From Candidatus Gottesmanbacteria bacterium (GTDB taxonomy: Bacteria > Patescibacteria > Microgenomatia > 2-02-FULL-39-11): DNA of 64,000 nucleotides. Each line of letters begins with the position of its first letter. The first letter of the stretch is position 1. The notes beneath the pieces were generated by a model, which had not been told where the DNA came from, did no database searches, and saw only the letters and a program-made list of their open reading frames with translations. Where the stretch lies: contig JACPKY010000002.1 in the NCBI GenBank assembly GCA_016186795.1, forward strand, positions 135,814 to 199,813, written 5' to 3'. Below are positions 51,372 to 58,779 of this stretch, piece by piece. A program made the position numbers and the translations under genes.

Positions 51372-52571
51372 TTATATGGCGCTGGAAATAAACTTAGAGA
51401 CAACGGGAAACGAGGTGAGCTGTCGAATAAGAGACTGGAAAAAGGAAGGACGGGAGGGAGGAGAATTCATAACGCCCGAAAAGTTACTCTTCGTTGAAAG
51501 TCCAAGGATTGCCGATGGAATAAGTGTTGGAGTAAGGGCAAGGGATGGTTCCCCTTTTGCTTTCGCAAGTTCTTGATATGTGTCAAATTGAGGATAAAAT
51601 TCATCCTCTCCAGGTCGTTGCCATGAGAAGTTTGCAAAAGGATAGCTTTGGTAGTTGAGGATAAATGGTGTGATTGCAATGATGCGAGGATCACTCCACA
51701 CACTCGATGCCGCAATTTCTATCTCTTTTGCCACACTCTCAGCGGGAAGATAGGAAGGATTGGCATAGATGCCTTCTTGATGCGCCCATCCGGTTTCAGT
51801 GATAAATACAGGAAAATTCTTCTTAATTCCGTATTCTGAGAGTAGCTCAAGTTCCCACTCGTATGTGGCTAAACTTCCCCTTCCTCGCTTGTCAGCTCTT
51901 CCCGAAAAACCGGGATTTGGATAAGAATGAGATGTCCAACCGTCGATCGAAGAAAAAAGAAGGGGGTTATGTTCAATCATACGAGCCAAAAATTCGCGCT
52001 CATCCATTGTTTCTGCACCATTGGGTGCAGATGCATCTAATCCTGCGGGTAGTATGAAGAAATCTTCTGATTTTTGTTTCAGAGCAGCCGAGTAATGGAT
52101 AAGAATATCGGCATATTCCTCAGGAGAGAGATATCCTCCCCACTCTTTTGCATGATTTGGTTCATTAAAAAGTATAATGTAGCGGTTTTTTGTGACCCAC
52201 GATAGAGAGGAAAGGAATTCTGCCCAGGAATCAATATCTTTAAGTCCTGCAGGTTCCCACAAGTTTCCAATCGGCTTCGTAGCTAGTCGGACAAGTGGAA
52301 TAAGGTGAAGCCTCCGAAATTCTTGGAAAATTCTGTTCCATTTCTCAACATTCCGTTCAGCAAGTGGAATAACGACTGTAACATATCCCCAGTCGCCTCC
52401 ATTGGAGTTTACAAGACGTGCTGCAGTTCCCAGATCTGCTTCGTTGACAATATGAATACCGTACTTATTATTGGGAATGGTTCGGGGATCCTCAAAAGCG
52501 AAAGAGGGCCTTGCTACGGTAAATAGAAGGAAAAACAGAAGTCCAAGTAGAGAATATAGTCGGTAATGCAT
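51372..52571 (-). CDS. Secreted clan GH-A glycoside hydrolase-like protein
   Basis: 399 aa with a signal peptide (LLGLLFFLLFTVARPSFAF). The barrel motifs of clan GH-A are visible: acid/base Glu137 in YIILFNEPNHAKEW and nucleophile Glu259 in VFITETGWAH. GIHIVNEADLGTAARLV and SIDGWTSHSYPNP support a cellulase-superfamily fold. After about residue 330 there is a P/S/T-rich tail. It probably hydrolyses an extracellular or surface polysaccharide; the substrate cannot be told. Confidence 0.75.
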   Translation of the reverse strand: MHYRLYSLLGLLFFLLFTVARPSFAFEDPRTIPNNKYGIHIVNEADLGTAARLVNSNGGDWGYVTVVIPLAERNVEKWNRIFQEFRRLHLIPLVRLATKPIGNLWEPAGLKDIDSWAEFLSSLSWVTKNRYIILFNEPNHAKEWGGYLSPEEYADILIHYSAALKQKSEDFFILPAGLDASAPNGAETMDEREFLARMIEHNPLLFSSIDGWTSHSYPNPGFSGRADKRGRGSLATYEWELELLSEYGIKKNFPVFITETGWAHQEGIYANPSYLPAESVAKEIEIAASSVWSDPRIIAITPFILNYQSYPFANFSWQRPGEDEFYPQFDTYQELAKAKGEPSLALTPTLIPSAILGLSTKSNFSGVMNSPPSRPSFFQSLIRQLTSFPVVSKFISSAI

Positions 52572-52615
52572 AAAAAAGATACGTGAGATCTCATTGTAAC
52601 AATCTTCTAATAGAC

Positions 52616-52644
52616 TTGCAATTGTAGCCTACTCCTCCTAGAAT
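52616..52644 (+). promoter_or_regulatory. Promoter of tRNA-Pro
   Basis: TTGCAA (52616-52621), a 17-nt spacer and TAGAAT (52639-52644), ending 16 nt before the tRNA-Pro 5' end. Confidence 0.6.
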
Positions 52645-52660
52645 AGATCACACACGTTTT

Positions 52661-52737
52661 CGGGGATTAGCTCAGTTGGCTAGAGCGTGCGCTTTGGGAG
52701 CGTAAGGCCGCCCGTTCAAGTCGGGCATCCCCGACCA
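52661..52737 (+). tRNA. tRNA-Pro(TGG)
   Basis: Acceptor CGGGGAT/ATCCCCG, anticodon stem TGCGC/GCGTA with loop TTTGGGA (TGG), T arm CCCGT-TCAAGTC-GGGC. Discriminator A and CCA encoded. The following DUF192 gene starts 3 nt downstream. Confidence 0.93.
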
Positions 52738-52740
52738 AAA

Positions 52741-53193
52741 GTGAGATTTGCACAATTTCCATTGTGGATTTTTATCCTTATTGCAGTAACATTTGCAAGC
52801 CTAATTTTTCTCTCTCCCCACGATACAAAAACTATACCGGTACAAGTGGGAAGTGAAGTCTTTACGGCATGGAAGGCAGATACCGATTCGCTTCGGATGA
52901 AAGGACTTTCAGGAAAGACGTCTATGCCTTCAAATTTCGGGATGCTTTTCCTTTTTCCGGAGGCAAATTATCACACATTTTGGATGAAAGATATGAAGTT
53001 TCCTCTTGATTTCATTTGGATTCGGAATCACATAATAGTCGATCTTACCCAGGAGGTTCCTCCGCCTGTGGATAAATTGGAAACATCGCTTCCGACGTAT
53101 TCACCACGAGAAGTAGTTAATGCAGTGTTGGAGGTAAATGCCGGATTTGTCGGTCAGCATGGAATCCGTATCGGAGATGCAGTAAACTATTAG
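52741..53193 (+). CDS. DUF192-family exported protein
   Basis: 150 aa from the GTG at 52741 (MRFAQFPLWIFILIAVTFASLIFL), since upstream ATGs lie inside tRNA-Pro. An N-terminal anchor is followed by the DUF192 core: GLSGKTSMPSNFGMLFLFPEANYHTFWMKDMKFPLDFIWI and VNAVLEVNAGFVGQHGIRIGDAV. The biochemical function of the family is unknown. It has no SD and is probably translated from the processed tRNA transcript. Confidence 0.85.
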   Translation: MRFAQFPLWIFILIAVTFASLIFLSPHDTKTIPVQVGSEVFTAWKADTDSLRMKGLSGKTSMPSNFGMLFLFPEANYHTFWMKDMKFPLDFIWIRNHIIVDLTQEVPPPVDKLETSLPTYSPREVVNAVLEVNAGFVGQHGIRIGDAVNY

Positions 53194-53198
53194 ATGCG

Positions 53199-53360
53199 AT
53201 GGATACAGGAAATTCTCAATATACAAACGAACCACTCTCAACACGAGTTCTTCATTTCATTCAAGGAATTTGGCCCTCGATTTATCGAACAATAAACGAT
53301 CTATTTTTTGGAACAATTCACTTTGTTGTAGATACACTCCGCGGTCTGTGGCCAAGATAA
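53199..53360 (+). CDS. Small hypothetical protein, 53 aa
   Basis: An ATG (53199) to TAA (53360) frame 5 nt after the DUF192 gene. The product (starts MDTGNSQYTNEPLSTRV, contains FGTIHFVVDTLRGLWPR) has two amphipathic stretches with regularly spaced aromatic residues. Co-directional and tightly spaced, but with no recognised family and no clear SD. It ends 11 nt before the -10 of the tRNA-Gly unit. Confidence 0.4.
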   Translation: MDTGNSQYTNEPLSTRVLHFIQGIWPSIYRTINDLFFGTIHFVVDTLRGLWPR

Positions 53361-53371
53361 TTCGAAGCTGG

Positions 53372-53473
53372 TATAATAGCTTTATCCAAAATTGCGAAGC
53401 AATTTTAAAGGAGGAATGACGAAGTGCTAAATCCCGATAAAATCGGGATGATAAGCGAAGTCAATTCCGACGC
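53372..53473 (+). repeat. Structured pre-tRNA leader, copy A (duplicated at 60393-60495)
   Basis: It begins with TATAAT (53372-53377, extended TGG). An 8-bp hairpin AAAATTGC-GAA-GCAATTTT (53388-53406) is followed by AAAGGAGGA, a five-codon ATG...TAA frame (53416-53430, MTKC), and a second perfect hairpin ATCCCGAT-AAA-ATCGGGAT (53431-53449). The same block, nearly identical, precedes the other tRNA-Gly gene. Confidence 0.8.
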
Positions 53474-53548
53474 GCGGGCGTAGTTCAGCGGTAGAATGTC
53501 TCCCTTCCAAGGAGAAGGTCACCGGTTCAAATCCGGCCGCCCGCTCCA
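53474..53548 (+). tRNA. tRNA-Gly(TCC)
   Basis: Acceptor GCGGGCG/CGCCCGC, anticodon stem TCTCC/GGAGA with loop CTTCCAA (TCC), discriminator T, CCA encoded. Identical to tRNA-Gly(GCC) at 60496-60570 except at positions 32 and 34. Confidence 0.94.
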
Positions 53549-53564
53549 ATCTCACTTATCCCCT

Positions 53565-53637
53565 GGCCCGGTAGCTTAACGGATAAAGCAACTCCCTTCT
53601 AAGGAGTAGACTGAGCGTTCGATTCGCTCCCGGGTCG
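53565..53637 (+). tRNA. tRNA-Arg(TCT)
   Basis: Acceptor GGCCCGG/CCGGGTC (one G-U), anticodon stem ACTCC/GGAGT with loop CTTCTAA (TCT), T arm GAGCG-TTCGATT-CGCTC, discriminator G; no CCA encoded. It lies 16 nt after tRNA-Gly(TCC), presumably on the same transcript. Confidence 0.93.
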
Positions 53638-53646
53638 CAATTTATT

Positions 53647-53745
53647 GCAAAAGAAAGCGCTAGGTAGAAAGATGTGGTTCGGCAAAATGCCAAATTGAAA
53701 ATTGCATTTTGGTGCAACCATCTTTTACTCTAGCGCGTTTCTTGC
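53647..53745. ncRNA. Candidate structured RNA: 99-nt long imperfect hairpin
   Basis: Three nested helices close one hairpin: GCGCTAG/CTAGCGC with AAGAAA/TTTCTT outside it (53651-53663 with 53730-53743), AAAGA..TGGTT/AACCA..TCTTT (about 53668-53679 with 53716-53725), and CAAAATGC/GCATTTTG (53683-53690 with 53704-53711). No T-run follows on either strand, so it is not a simple terminator. It sits between tRNA-Arg and the end of the convergent small operon. Strand and function are undetermined. Confidence 0.5.
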
Positions 53746-53747
53746 GT

Positions 53748-53993
53748 TCATTTTGACTGCTTGCGGTGTCTCCTTTTTTTTGGGTAAGGTGAGCGGGTAT
53801 CAATAAGAATAAGATGAATTGTTAACTGCCGCTCGGTTGTGGAAACCATAACTCCATTTATTACAATGTCTCCCTTGTATGGAACCTTAGCCCCTTTCTT
53901 TCGTGCAACCTTGAGGACGTCAATTACCAGACAGATCTCTGGAGTTTCGATATCCCATTCTGTGCCCGTTAAGTCTATAACTGTCCGTTTCAT
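53748..53993 (-). CDS. Small basic-tailed protein of unknown function, 81 aa
   Basis: Starts at the ATG at 53993 (MKRTVIDLTGTEWDIETPE), which has AAAGGAG upstream; the longer frame to 54023 overlaps the preceding gene. It ends in a strongly basic tail (RSPYPKKRRHRKQSK), suggesting nucleic-acid contact. The family is not recognised. It is the second gene after the 52-aa membrane protein. Confidence 0.6.
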   Translation of the reverse strand: MKRTVIDLTGTEWDIETPEICLVIDVLKVARKKGAKVPYKGDIVINGVMVSTTERQLTIHLILIDTRSPYPKKRRHRKQSK

Positions 53994-54016
53994 ATTCTTT
54001 TTCTCCTTTTCTATCA

Positions 54017-54175
54017 CTACCACTGAAAAAATGATGGGTCGGTCTTCAGTGGATAATATTCAGGTTGGAGTTGAAATACTCCAGAAGCAAAACCCCAACC
54101 GAGGAAAGCAAGAAATATCAGTATAAGAAGTGCTAAAATGATTAACACAAGTCCCCTTTGGTATGAATCGGTCAT
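54017..54175 (-). CDS. 52-aa single-pass membrane protein
   Basis: Starts at the ATG at 54175 with a strong AAAGGAGG 7 nt upstream. Sequence: MTDSYQRG, then one long hydrophobic helix (LVLIILALLILIFLAFLGWGFASG), then a short polar tail ending FFQW. A start at 54292 would translate through a strong hairpin and is rejected. The function is unknown; it is paired with the next small gene. Confidence 0.6.
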   Translation of the reverse strand: MTDSYQRGLVLIILALLILIFLAFLGWGFASGVFQLQPEYYPLKTDPSFFQW

Positions 54176-54216
54176 ACGGTTTCCTCCTTTTTTTAACCCC
54201 GATGCGGCTTCCCATT

Positions 54217-54266
54217 TGAAGACGCAGAAGATAAAAGGTATAAGCCCTCTATCTACCGCGTCTTCA
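54217..54266 (-). promoter_or_regulatory. Long hairpin in the leader of the small two-gene unit
   Basis: On the minus strand TGAAGACGC/GCGTCTTCA forms a perfect 9-bp stem enclosing an inner AGATA..AGG/CCT..TATCT helix. It lies 42 nt upstream of the 54175 start codon and downstream of a terminator. There is no U-run after it, so it is structural or regulatory rather than terminating. Confidence 0.5.
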
Positions 54267-54305
54267 CTTATCCGCAAGCTGTCAATGTGCAAGAAAATTG
54301 GTATT

Positions 54306-54346
54306 AAAAAAAAGAGAGCAACAAATCGCTACTGATCTGTTCTCTC
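54306..54346 (-). terminator. Intrinsic terminator in the leader of the small two-gene unit
   Basis: On the minus strand GAGAG+AACA pairs with TGTT+G-bulge+CTCTC (9 bp), followed by eight U residues (54313-54306). The upstream TTTCTC (54356-54351) can pair with the first arm (GAGAGA), giving a competing hairpin. No minus-strand gene precedes it, but a TATAAT at 54368-54363 does, so a short transcript would end here. Confidence 0.65.
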
Positions 54347-54362
54347 CATTGAGAAACATCCT

Positions 54363-54368
54363 ATTATA
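54363..54368 (-). promoter_or_regulatory. -10 element before the conditional terminator
   Basis: TATAAT on the minus strand about 17 nt before the terminator's first arm. The -35 is weak. The rest of the 54176-54462 intergenic region holds the terminator and hairpin listed separately and, on the plus strand, a TTGACA at 54407-54412 upstream of the CYTH gene. Confidence 0.45.
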
Positions 54369-54462
54369 GGGTATTTCTACGAAAAAGAAAACTATCCATT
54401 CACTAATTGACAAATGAAGACGTGGATAGTACCGTAGACATTATTTTTCCAAAAAAGAATAT

Positions 54463-55143
54463 ATGCCCAAAAAACAGTTTGAAATTGAAGTAAAGGTTCT
54501 ACTGGGAAGTAAAAATGCGGTTGACACATGTCTGGCAAAACTTCGCAAACGTGATCCGCATTTTTTAATTCACAAACGAAGTTCTCAATTAAATCACTAT
54601 TTTCTCTCTGGAAACGTTGAAAAACTTCTCACTGCACTTTCTCCTTTTTTAAAAAGAAATACAAAAAAGGAATTATCAGAGATACTGAAGGGTGTAACGA
54701 ACTATTCTCTTCGCACACGATGGGAAGATGGTAAAACGACTCTCGTTGCGAAGGCATCCACTCACGGGAAAGATAGTGTTCACGATCTTAAGAGGCGTGA
54801 ATTTGAGACGATTCTTCCACTATCAATTGAGGAACTGGACAAACTTCTTTTATCGTCAGGATTTTCATATCAATCGAAGTGGTCAAGAGTACGAAATACA
54901 TACAGCTATAAGGATCTCACTGTGTGTATCGATAAAAATGCCGGGTACGGGTACCTAGCTGAATTTGAGAAAGTCATTTATAATGAGAAAGACGTAGAAA
55001 AGGCAAAAAAAGCAATTCTTGCCGAATTGACTGACTTAGATTTGGAAGAACTTCCAAATGATAGGTTAAACAGAATGTTTTCGTACTATAATGCTCATTG
55101 GCAAGAGTACTATCAAACAGAAGTTACGTTTATTGTCGAGTAG
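54463..55143 (+). CDS. CYTH-domain protein (adenylate cyclase class IV/ThTPase-like)
   Basis: A 226-aa protein. The ExExK signature is in FEIEVKVLL at the N-terminus. YSLRTRWEDGKTTLVAKAS, KRREFETIL and VCIDKNAGYGYLAEFEKVIY supply the tunnel-lining charged residues. CYTH enzymes act on triphosphates (ATP cyclisation, thiamine triphosphate or polyphosphate hydrolysis); the substrate cannot be deduced. It is followed 1 nt later by thyA, probably co-transcribed with thyA-folA. Confidence 0.85.
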   Translation: MPKKQFEIEVKVLLGSKNAVDTCLAKLRKRDPHFLIHKRSSQLNHYFLSGNVEKLLTALSPFLKRNTKKELSEILKGVTNYSLRTRWEDGKTTLVAKASTHGKDSVHDLKRREFETILPLSIEELDKLLLSSGFSYQSKWSRVRNTYSYKDLTVCIDKNAGYGYLAEFEKVIYNEKDVEKAKKAILAELTDLDLEELPNDRLNRMFSYYNAHWQEYYQTEVTFIVE

Positions 55144-55144
55144 T

Positions 55145-56101
55145 ATGAAGAAGAGTAATCTTTCTCATCCCGAGTACCAGTATCTTACTCTTTGCCGCGA
55201 TATTCTGGAAAATGGTACAGACAAAAAAGTCTATAACGCAGAAACGTATATACGGAGTGTCTTTGGCAGACAAATTCGTTTTGACCTTTCAAAAGGATTT
55301 CCCCTCCTTACAACGAAAAAAGTATTTCTTCGGGGGATCATTTATGAACTTCTCTGGTTTGTATCGGGAAATTCCAATATCATGTATTTAGTTGATAACA
55401 ATGTTCATATTTGGGATGAATGGGCATACAAACCATATGCAGAAAAAGCAAAGTTAGGCAAAGTCCCAGCACTTTCCCAAGAAGCGTTTATCGAAAAAGT
55501 AAAAGTAGATGCGAAGTTTGCCAAGAAGTGGGGCGAACTCAATAATGTCTATGGGGCTCAGTGGCGAAGGTGGCCAACATCTGATGGGAGGATTATTGAT
55601 CAGCTTGGATGGGCAATCGAAAAATTGAAATCAACTCCATATCGCAAACACATCGTTGTTTCTGCGTGGAATCCTGAGTTTATTTATGAAATGGCATCAT
55701 CAAGAGAAAAAGCAATGGCACTGCCCCCTTGTCATACTCTTTTTCAATTCAGTGTAACAGATGATAGACTTTCTCTTCAGTTGTATCAAAGGAGTGCGGA
55801 TCTTTTCTTGGGAGTTCCATTTAACATAGCGAGTTACTCGTTACTTACCATGATGGTAGCTCAGGTAACAGGACTTAAACCAGGAGAGTTTATCCAGACA
55901 TTTGGCGATGTCCATATTTATAGTAACCATTTTGATCAAGTGAAAGAACAGATAACTCGTATCCCCAAAACATTTCCCAAAATGGTCCTCAACCCAAAAG
56001 TAAAAAATATTGACGAGTTTGTTTTTGAAGACTTTATTCTTCAAGGATACAATCCGCACCCTCCGATAAAGGGTGAAATTACCGTTGTCGGTGGATTCTA
56101 A
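55145..56101 (+). CDS. thyA: Thymidylate synthase
   Basis: 318 aa from MKKSNLSHPEYQYLTLCRDIL. Motifs: FGRQIRFDLSKGFPLLTTKKV, LLWFVSGNSN, VYGAQWRRW, MALPPCHTLFQF (catalytic Cys), LQLYQRSADLFLGVPFNIASYSLL and FGDVHIYSNH. It makes dTMP using methylene-THF, which is regenerated by the adjacent folA product. It ends 10 nt before folA. Confidence 0.97.
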   Translation: MKKSNLSHPEYQYLTLCRDILENGTDKKVYNAETYIRSVFGRQIRFDLSKGFPLLTTKKVFLRGIIYELLWFVSGNSNIMYLVDNNVHIWDEWAYKPYAEKAKLGKVPALSQEAFIEKVKVDAKFAKKWGELNNVYGAQWRRWPTSDGRIIDQLGWAIEKLKSTPYRKHIVVSAWNPEFIYEMASSREKAMALPPCHTLFQFSVTDDRLSLQLYQRSADLFLGVPFNIASYSLLTMMVAQVTGLKPGEFIQTFGDVHIYSNHFDQVKEQITRIPKTFPKMVLNPKVKNIDEFVFEDFILQGYNPHPPIKGEITVVGGF

Positions 56102-56111
56102 GTATATCCCA

Positions 56112-56597
56112 ATGGAAAAGCCCACTCTAAGTATCATTGCGGCGTTAGATGAGTCTCGTGCTATTGGTAAAAATAATAAACTTCTTTGGCATATACCCGA
56201 AGATCTGAAACGATTCCGATTACTCACGATGAATCATCCAGTTATTATGGGGAGAAAAACATTTGAATCGATTGGACGTATACTCCCAAATCGAACCAAC
56301 ATTATTGTTACTCGAAATCCTTCGTTTCGAGTTACAGGTGCAATCGTGTGCAATAGCCTAAATCTCGCATTAGAGAAAGCAAGAGATATCGAAAAAGAAG
56401 AAATATTTATCATTGGAGGGGCGCAAGTTTACGCGAAGGCAATAGGAAAAGTAGATAAACTTTACCTTACTCTTATTGAGGGATCACACGATGCAGATGC
56501 ATTTTTTCCTCCATACGATGAGTTTTCAACTGTTGTGTCAAAAATTCCCTCGACCTCAGGGGGATACCACTACACGTTTCTTGAATTGATACGTTGA
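56112..56597 (+). CDS. folA: Dihydrofolate reductase
   Basis: 161 aa from MEKPTLSIIAALDESRAIGKNNKLLWHIPEDLKRFRLLT. Signatures: HPVIMGRKTFESIGRILPNRTNIIVTR (NADPH loop), EIFIIGGAQVYAKAI and LTLIEGSHDADAFFP. It reduces dihydrofolate produced by ThyA. It lies within the CYTH-thyA-folA unit; an in-frame upstream ATG at 56073 would overlap thyA. Confidence 0.96.
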   Translation: MEKPTLSIIAALDESRAIGKNNKLLWHIPEDLKRFRLLTMNHPVIMGRKTFESIGRILPNRTNIIVTRNPSFRVTGAIVCNSLNLALEKARDIEKEEIFIIGGAQVYAKAIGKVDKLYLTLIEGSHDADAFFPPYDEFSTVVSKIPSTSGGYHYTFLELIR

Positions 56598-56610
56598 ACA
56601 GGATGTGCAC

Positions 56611-57036
56611 TTAGCCGTGGACTAGTTTTCTCTTATTAAGCCGAAGGGTAAAAAGGATCCCACCAAGAATCGAAAGCCCAAAATAAAGTACCTGGTAGAT
56701 AATGATTTTCGTGCCTAGGTTCCAGTGAAACGGATCAAGAATAAAAAAAATATAAACGCTTCCCAAAAGTGAGTAAATAACTTTTTTCTTCGGAATCCTA
56801 ATTAAAAAATAAGCGATATACGGGATAAGAACAGGAGGCAGAAACTGAGTAATTTGTTCAATATCAAAGTATTGGAAAAAACATTTTAAAGTCGACCATG
56901 AAAAAATGGATAGTTTGTTATGGAGAAGCCGAATAAAAAAAAATGGCATACCAAAATCGGCCGGAATATCACTAAGTAAGCTGGTATATGTGGTATTGGC
57001 AATATCAACAATCGTACAAAAACCTAAATCTCCCAT
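56611..57036 (-). CDS. Small multi-pass membrane protein
   Basis: A 141-aa protein with three to four hydrophobic segments (LPPVLIPYIAYFLI, VIYSLLGSVYIFFIL, IIIYQVLYFGLSILGGILFTL) and a basic C-terminus. Its start overlaps the end of the GT39-like gene by 13 nt, implying coupled translation. The sequence MPFFFIRLLHNKLS may be a re-entrant or peripheral part. It may be a C-terminal partner of the glycosyltransferase, which it follows; no family was recognised. Confidence 0.55.
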   Translation of the reverse strand: MGDLGFCTIVDIANTTYTSLLSDIPADFGMPFFFIRLLHNKLSIFSWSTLKCFFQYFDIEQITQFLPPVLIPYIAYFLIRIPKKKVIYSLLGSVYIFFILDPFHWNLGTKIIIYQVLYFGLSILGGILFTLRLNKRKLVHG

Positions 57037-58586
57037 ATTTCAAATACGATATCGTTCCCACTATTTCTAATTGTTTCTAGGTGTTTTCCAAGTGGCGTTT
57101 CAATTTCTCTGGCAACGTAAAGAATTTTCTCATCTGAGGTATTTGTATATGAATTTCTGACGAAAAGGTATTTGTCAAATGATTCATTTGGGTTTTTATA
57201 TTTTTGTACTTGGTTTGGGTCGAAATTCCCGTAGAAAAAAAGATACATATACGCTTTTGAAAAATTTGCTGTAATGACAACTTTGGAATAATCGTTTTCA
57301 TGTGTACGTATATAGTCGGCAGTTTCCCTATATCCATCAGACCAATCCGGTCCGCTACGTTTCGGATAGTGAATGTAATAGATGTGGAGATATTGGTAAA
57401 AAAAATACACAAACAGAAAAGTGCAAAATAACGAAAAGTGTAATGATCGGTAACGATTAAGAAAAACGACGAACCCACGAGAAATAAAATACAGAAGTGG
57501 AAGCACCATATTTAAACCTCGAAGCGCATGTGGATTTGGAGATGCCAGAGCTCCCGCAACCGGTGCTATAAGAAGCCACGAGATGAAAAGCAAATCTTCC
57601 TCCCTTTTTTCTTTTATTCCTTTATAGATGCCATACAGAAGGAAAGGCATCTGCCAGAGGTAAAGCATTCCTATCTCCCGGACGCTATGTCGACCGTTAT
57701 AATCTCCATGGAAAAATAAAAATTCCAGAGAAAAATACGAAAAATAGTTCTCTAACAATCGATTTCCCGCTTTGTAGATACTTTCATAGAAAGGAGTTGA
57801 GGATGTGATTTTCACATCGCGCATGAAAGATTCTGAACGAGCACGAATAAGCCCTCCCGGAGAAAATGCATACTGAAAATATGGGAGTAAAGCAATAATA
57901 TACATGATTCCTACAACAAGGGTCGCTTTTTTATATTTTTGCCAAAAGGACAAAAATTTCCTTTTATACATAACAAAAAGAAAAAGAAGAAAAAAGGGTA
58001 TGAAAATTCTAGGAGAGTGATATGTATAGAGAGAAAGTATATAGAAAAAAAGACCCAAAAAGAGTACTCGAGAATTTTTGTTTAAACCATGTAGAATCAA
58101 AAATGTACCCGCGAGGATAAAAAATAGGCTCATATTTGATTCAAAAGCGGCTCGACTAAAATGTGTATGCCAAGCAGACGTTGCGAGGAATAATCCACCG
58201 AGAAATGATAGGAGTTTATTTCTCGTGAGAAGAAGTAAGAGTGTAATAAATGTAATTATGGTAAGTGTTCCAAATAAAGCGGATGGAAATCGGACAGCAA
58301 ATGCGTTTCTTCCAAACAAAAACTCTGATATGCTGGTGGCGTAAATATAGCTAGGAAGTTTAAAATCTTCATAGGAGCGGAATGAAAAAGGCAAAAAATT
58401 CCCAAATGTATCTCTCCCAGTTTTTAAGATAGAATAGGCCTCGTATCCGATAGATACTTCATCGCCGTAGAGACTTTTCGGATAATTCCCAAGCGCAAAG
58501 AAGCGAACAAGAAATGTGGTGAGAATAATTCCGAGAATTAGAGGAAAAGCGAGATCTTTATTTAATTGAATCTTTCGATATCTCAC
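57024..58586 (-). CDS. GT39/PMT-like membrane glycosyltransferase
   Basis: 520 aa from the GTG at 58586, directly behind a consensus -10; longer frames run into tRNA-Leu. About 11 transmembrane helices. The first extracytoplasmic loop has the acidic catalytic pair in YGDEVSIGYEAYSILKTGRDTFG and the family phrase PSYIYATSISEFLFGRNAFAVRFPSALFG. STPFYE and RHSVREIGMLYLW follow later. It is a GT-C enzyme using a polyprenyl-phosphate sugar donor; the acceptor is unknown. Confidence 0.8.
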   Translation of the reverse strand: MRYRKIQLNKDLAFPLILGIILTTFLVRFFALGNYPKSLYGDEVSIGYEAYSILKTGRDTFGNFLPFSFRSYEDFKLPSYIYATSISEFLFGRNAFAVRFPSALFGTLTIITFITLLLLLTRNKLLSFLGGLFLATSAWHTHFSRAAFESNMSLFFILAGTFLILHGLNKNSRVLFLGLFFYILSLYTYHSPRIFIPFFLLFLFVMYKRKFLSFWQKYKKATLVVGIMYIIALLPYFQYAFSPGGLIRARSESFMRDVKITSSTPFYESIYKAGNRLLENYFSYFSLEFLFFHGDYNGRHSVREIGMLYLWQMPFLLYGIYKGIKEKREEDLLFISWLLIAPVAGALASPNPHALRGLNMVLPLLYFISRGFVVFLNRYRSLHFSLFCTFLFVYFFYQYLHIYYIHYPKRSGPDWSDGYRETADYIRTHENDYSKVVITANFSKAYMYLFFYGNFDPNQVQKYKNPNESFDKYLFVRNSYTNTSDEKILYVAREIETPLGKHLETIRNSGNDIVFEIWEI

Positions 58587-58593
58587 AAATGAG

Positions 58594-58602
58594 ATTATAA
58601 CA
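58594..58602 (-). promoter_or_regulatory. Extended -10 promoter of the GT39-like gene, leaderless layout
   Basis: TGT-TATAAT on the minus strand (58602-58594) with 7 nt before the GTG start at 58586, placed immediately after the 3' end of tRNA-Leu(GAG). Confidence 0.55.
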
Positions 58603-58608
58603 GGAAAG

Positions 58609-58692
58609 TGCCGGGAAGAGGACTTGAACCTCCACACCATTTCTGGCACACGCACCTCAAGCGTGCCTGTCTACCAATTCCAGCATCCCGGC
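58609..58692 (-). tRNA. tRNA-Leu(GAG)
   Basis: A type II tRNA: acceptor GCCGGGA/TCCCGGC, anticodon stem CACGC/GCGTG with loop TTGAGGT (GAG), long variable arm. Discriminator A; CCA not encoded. Confidence 0.93.
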
Positions 58693-58742
58693 GAGTTTCT
58701 GTATTATACCCAATGATTCAGTTATTTTAAACTATTCTGTCT

Positions 58743-58771
58743 TGAAACAAAAAGCATTTTGAATTACTATA
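58743..58771 (+). promoter_or_regulatory. Promoter of tRNA-Val(TAC)
   Basis: TTGAAA (58743-58748), a 17-nt spacer and TACTAT (58766-58771), ending 8 nt before the tRNA. Confidence 0.5.
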
Positions 58772-58779
58772 GGGAAGAG

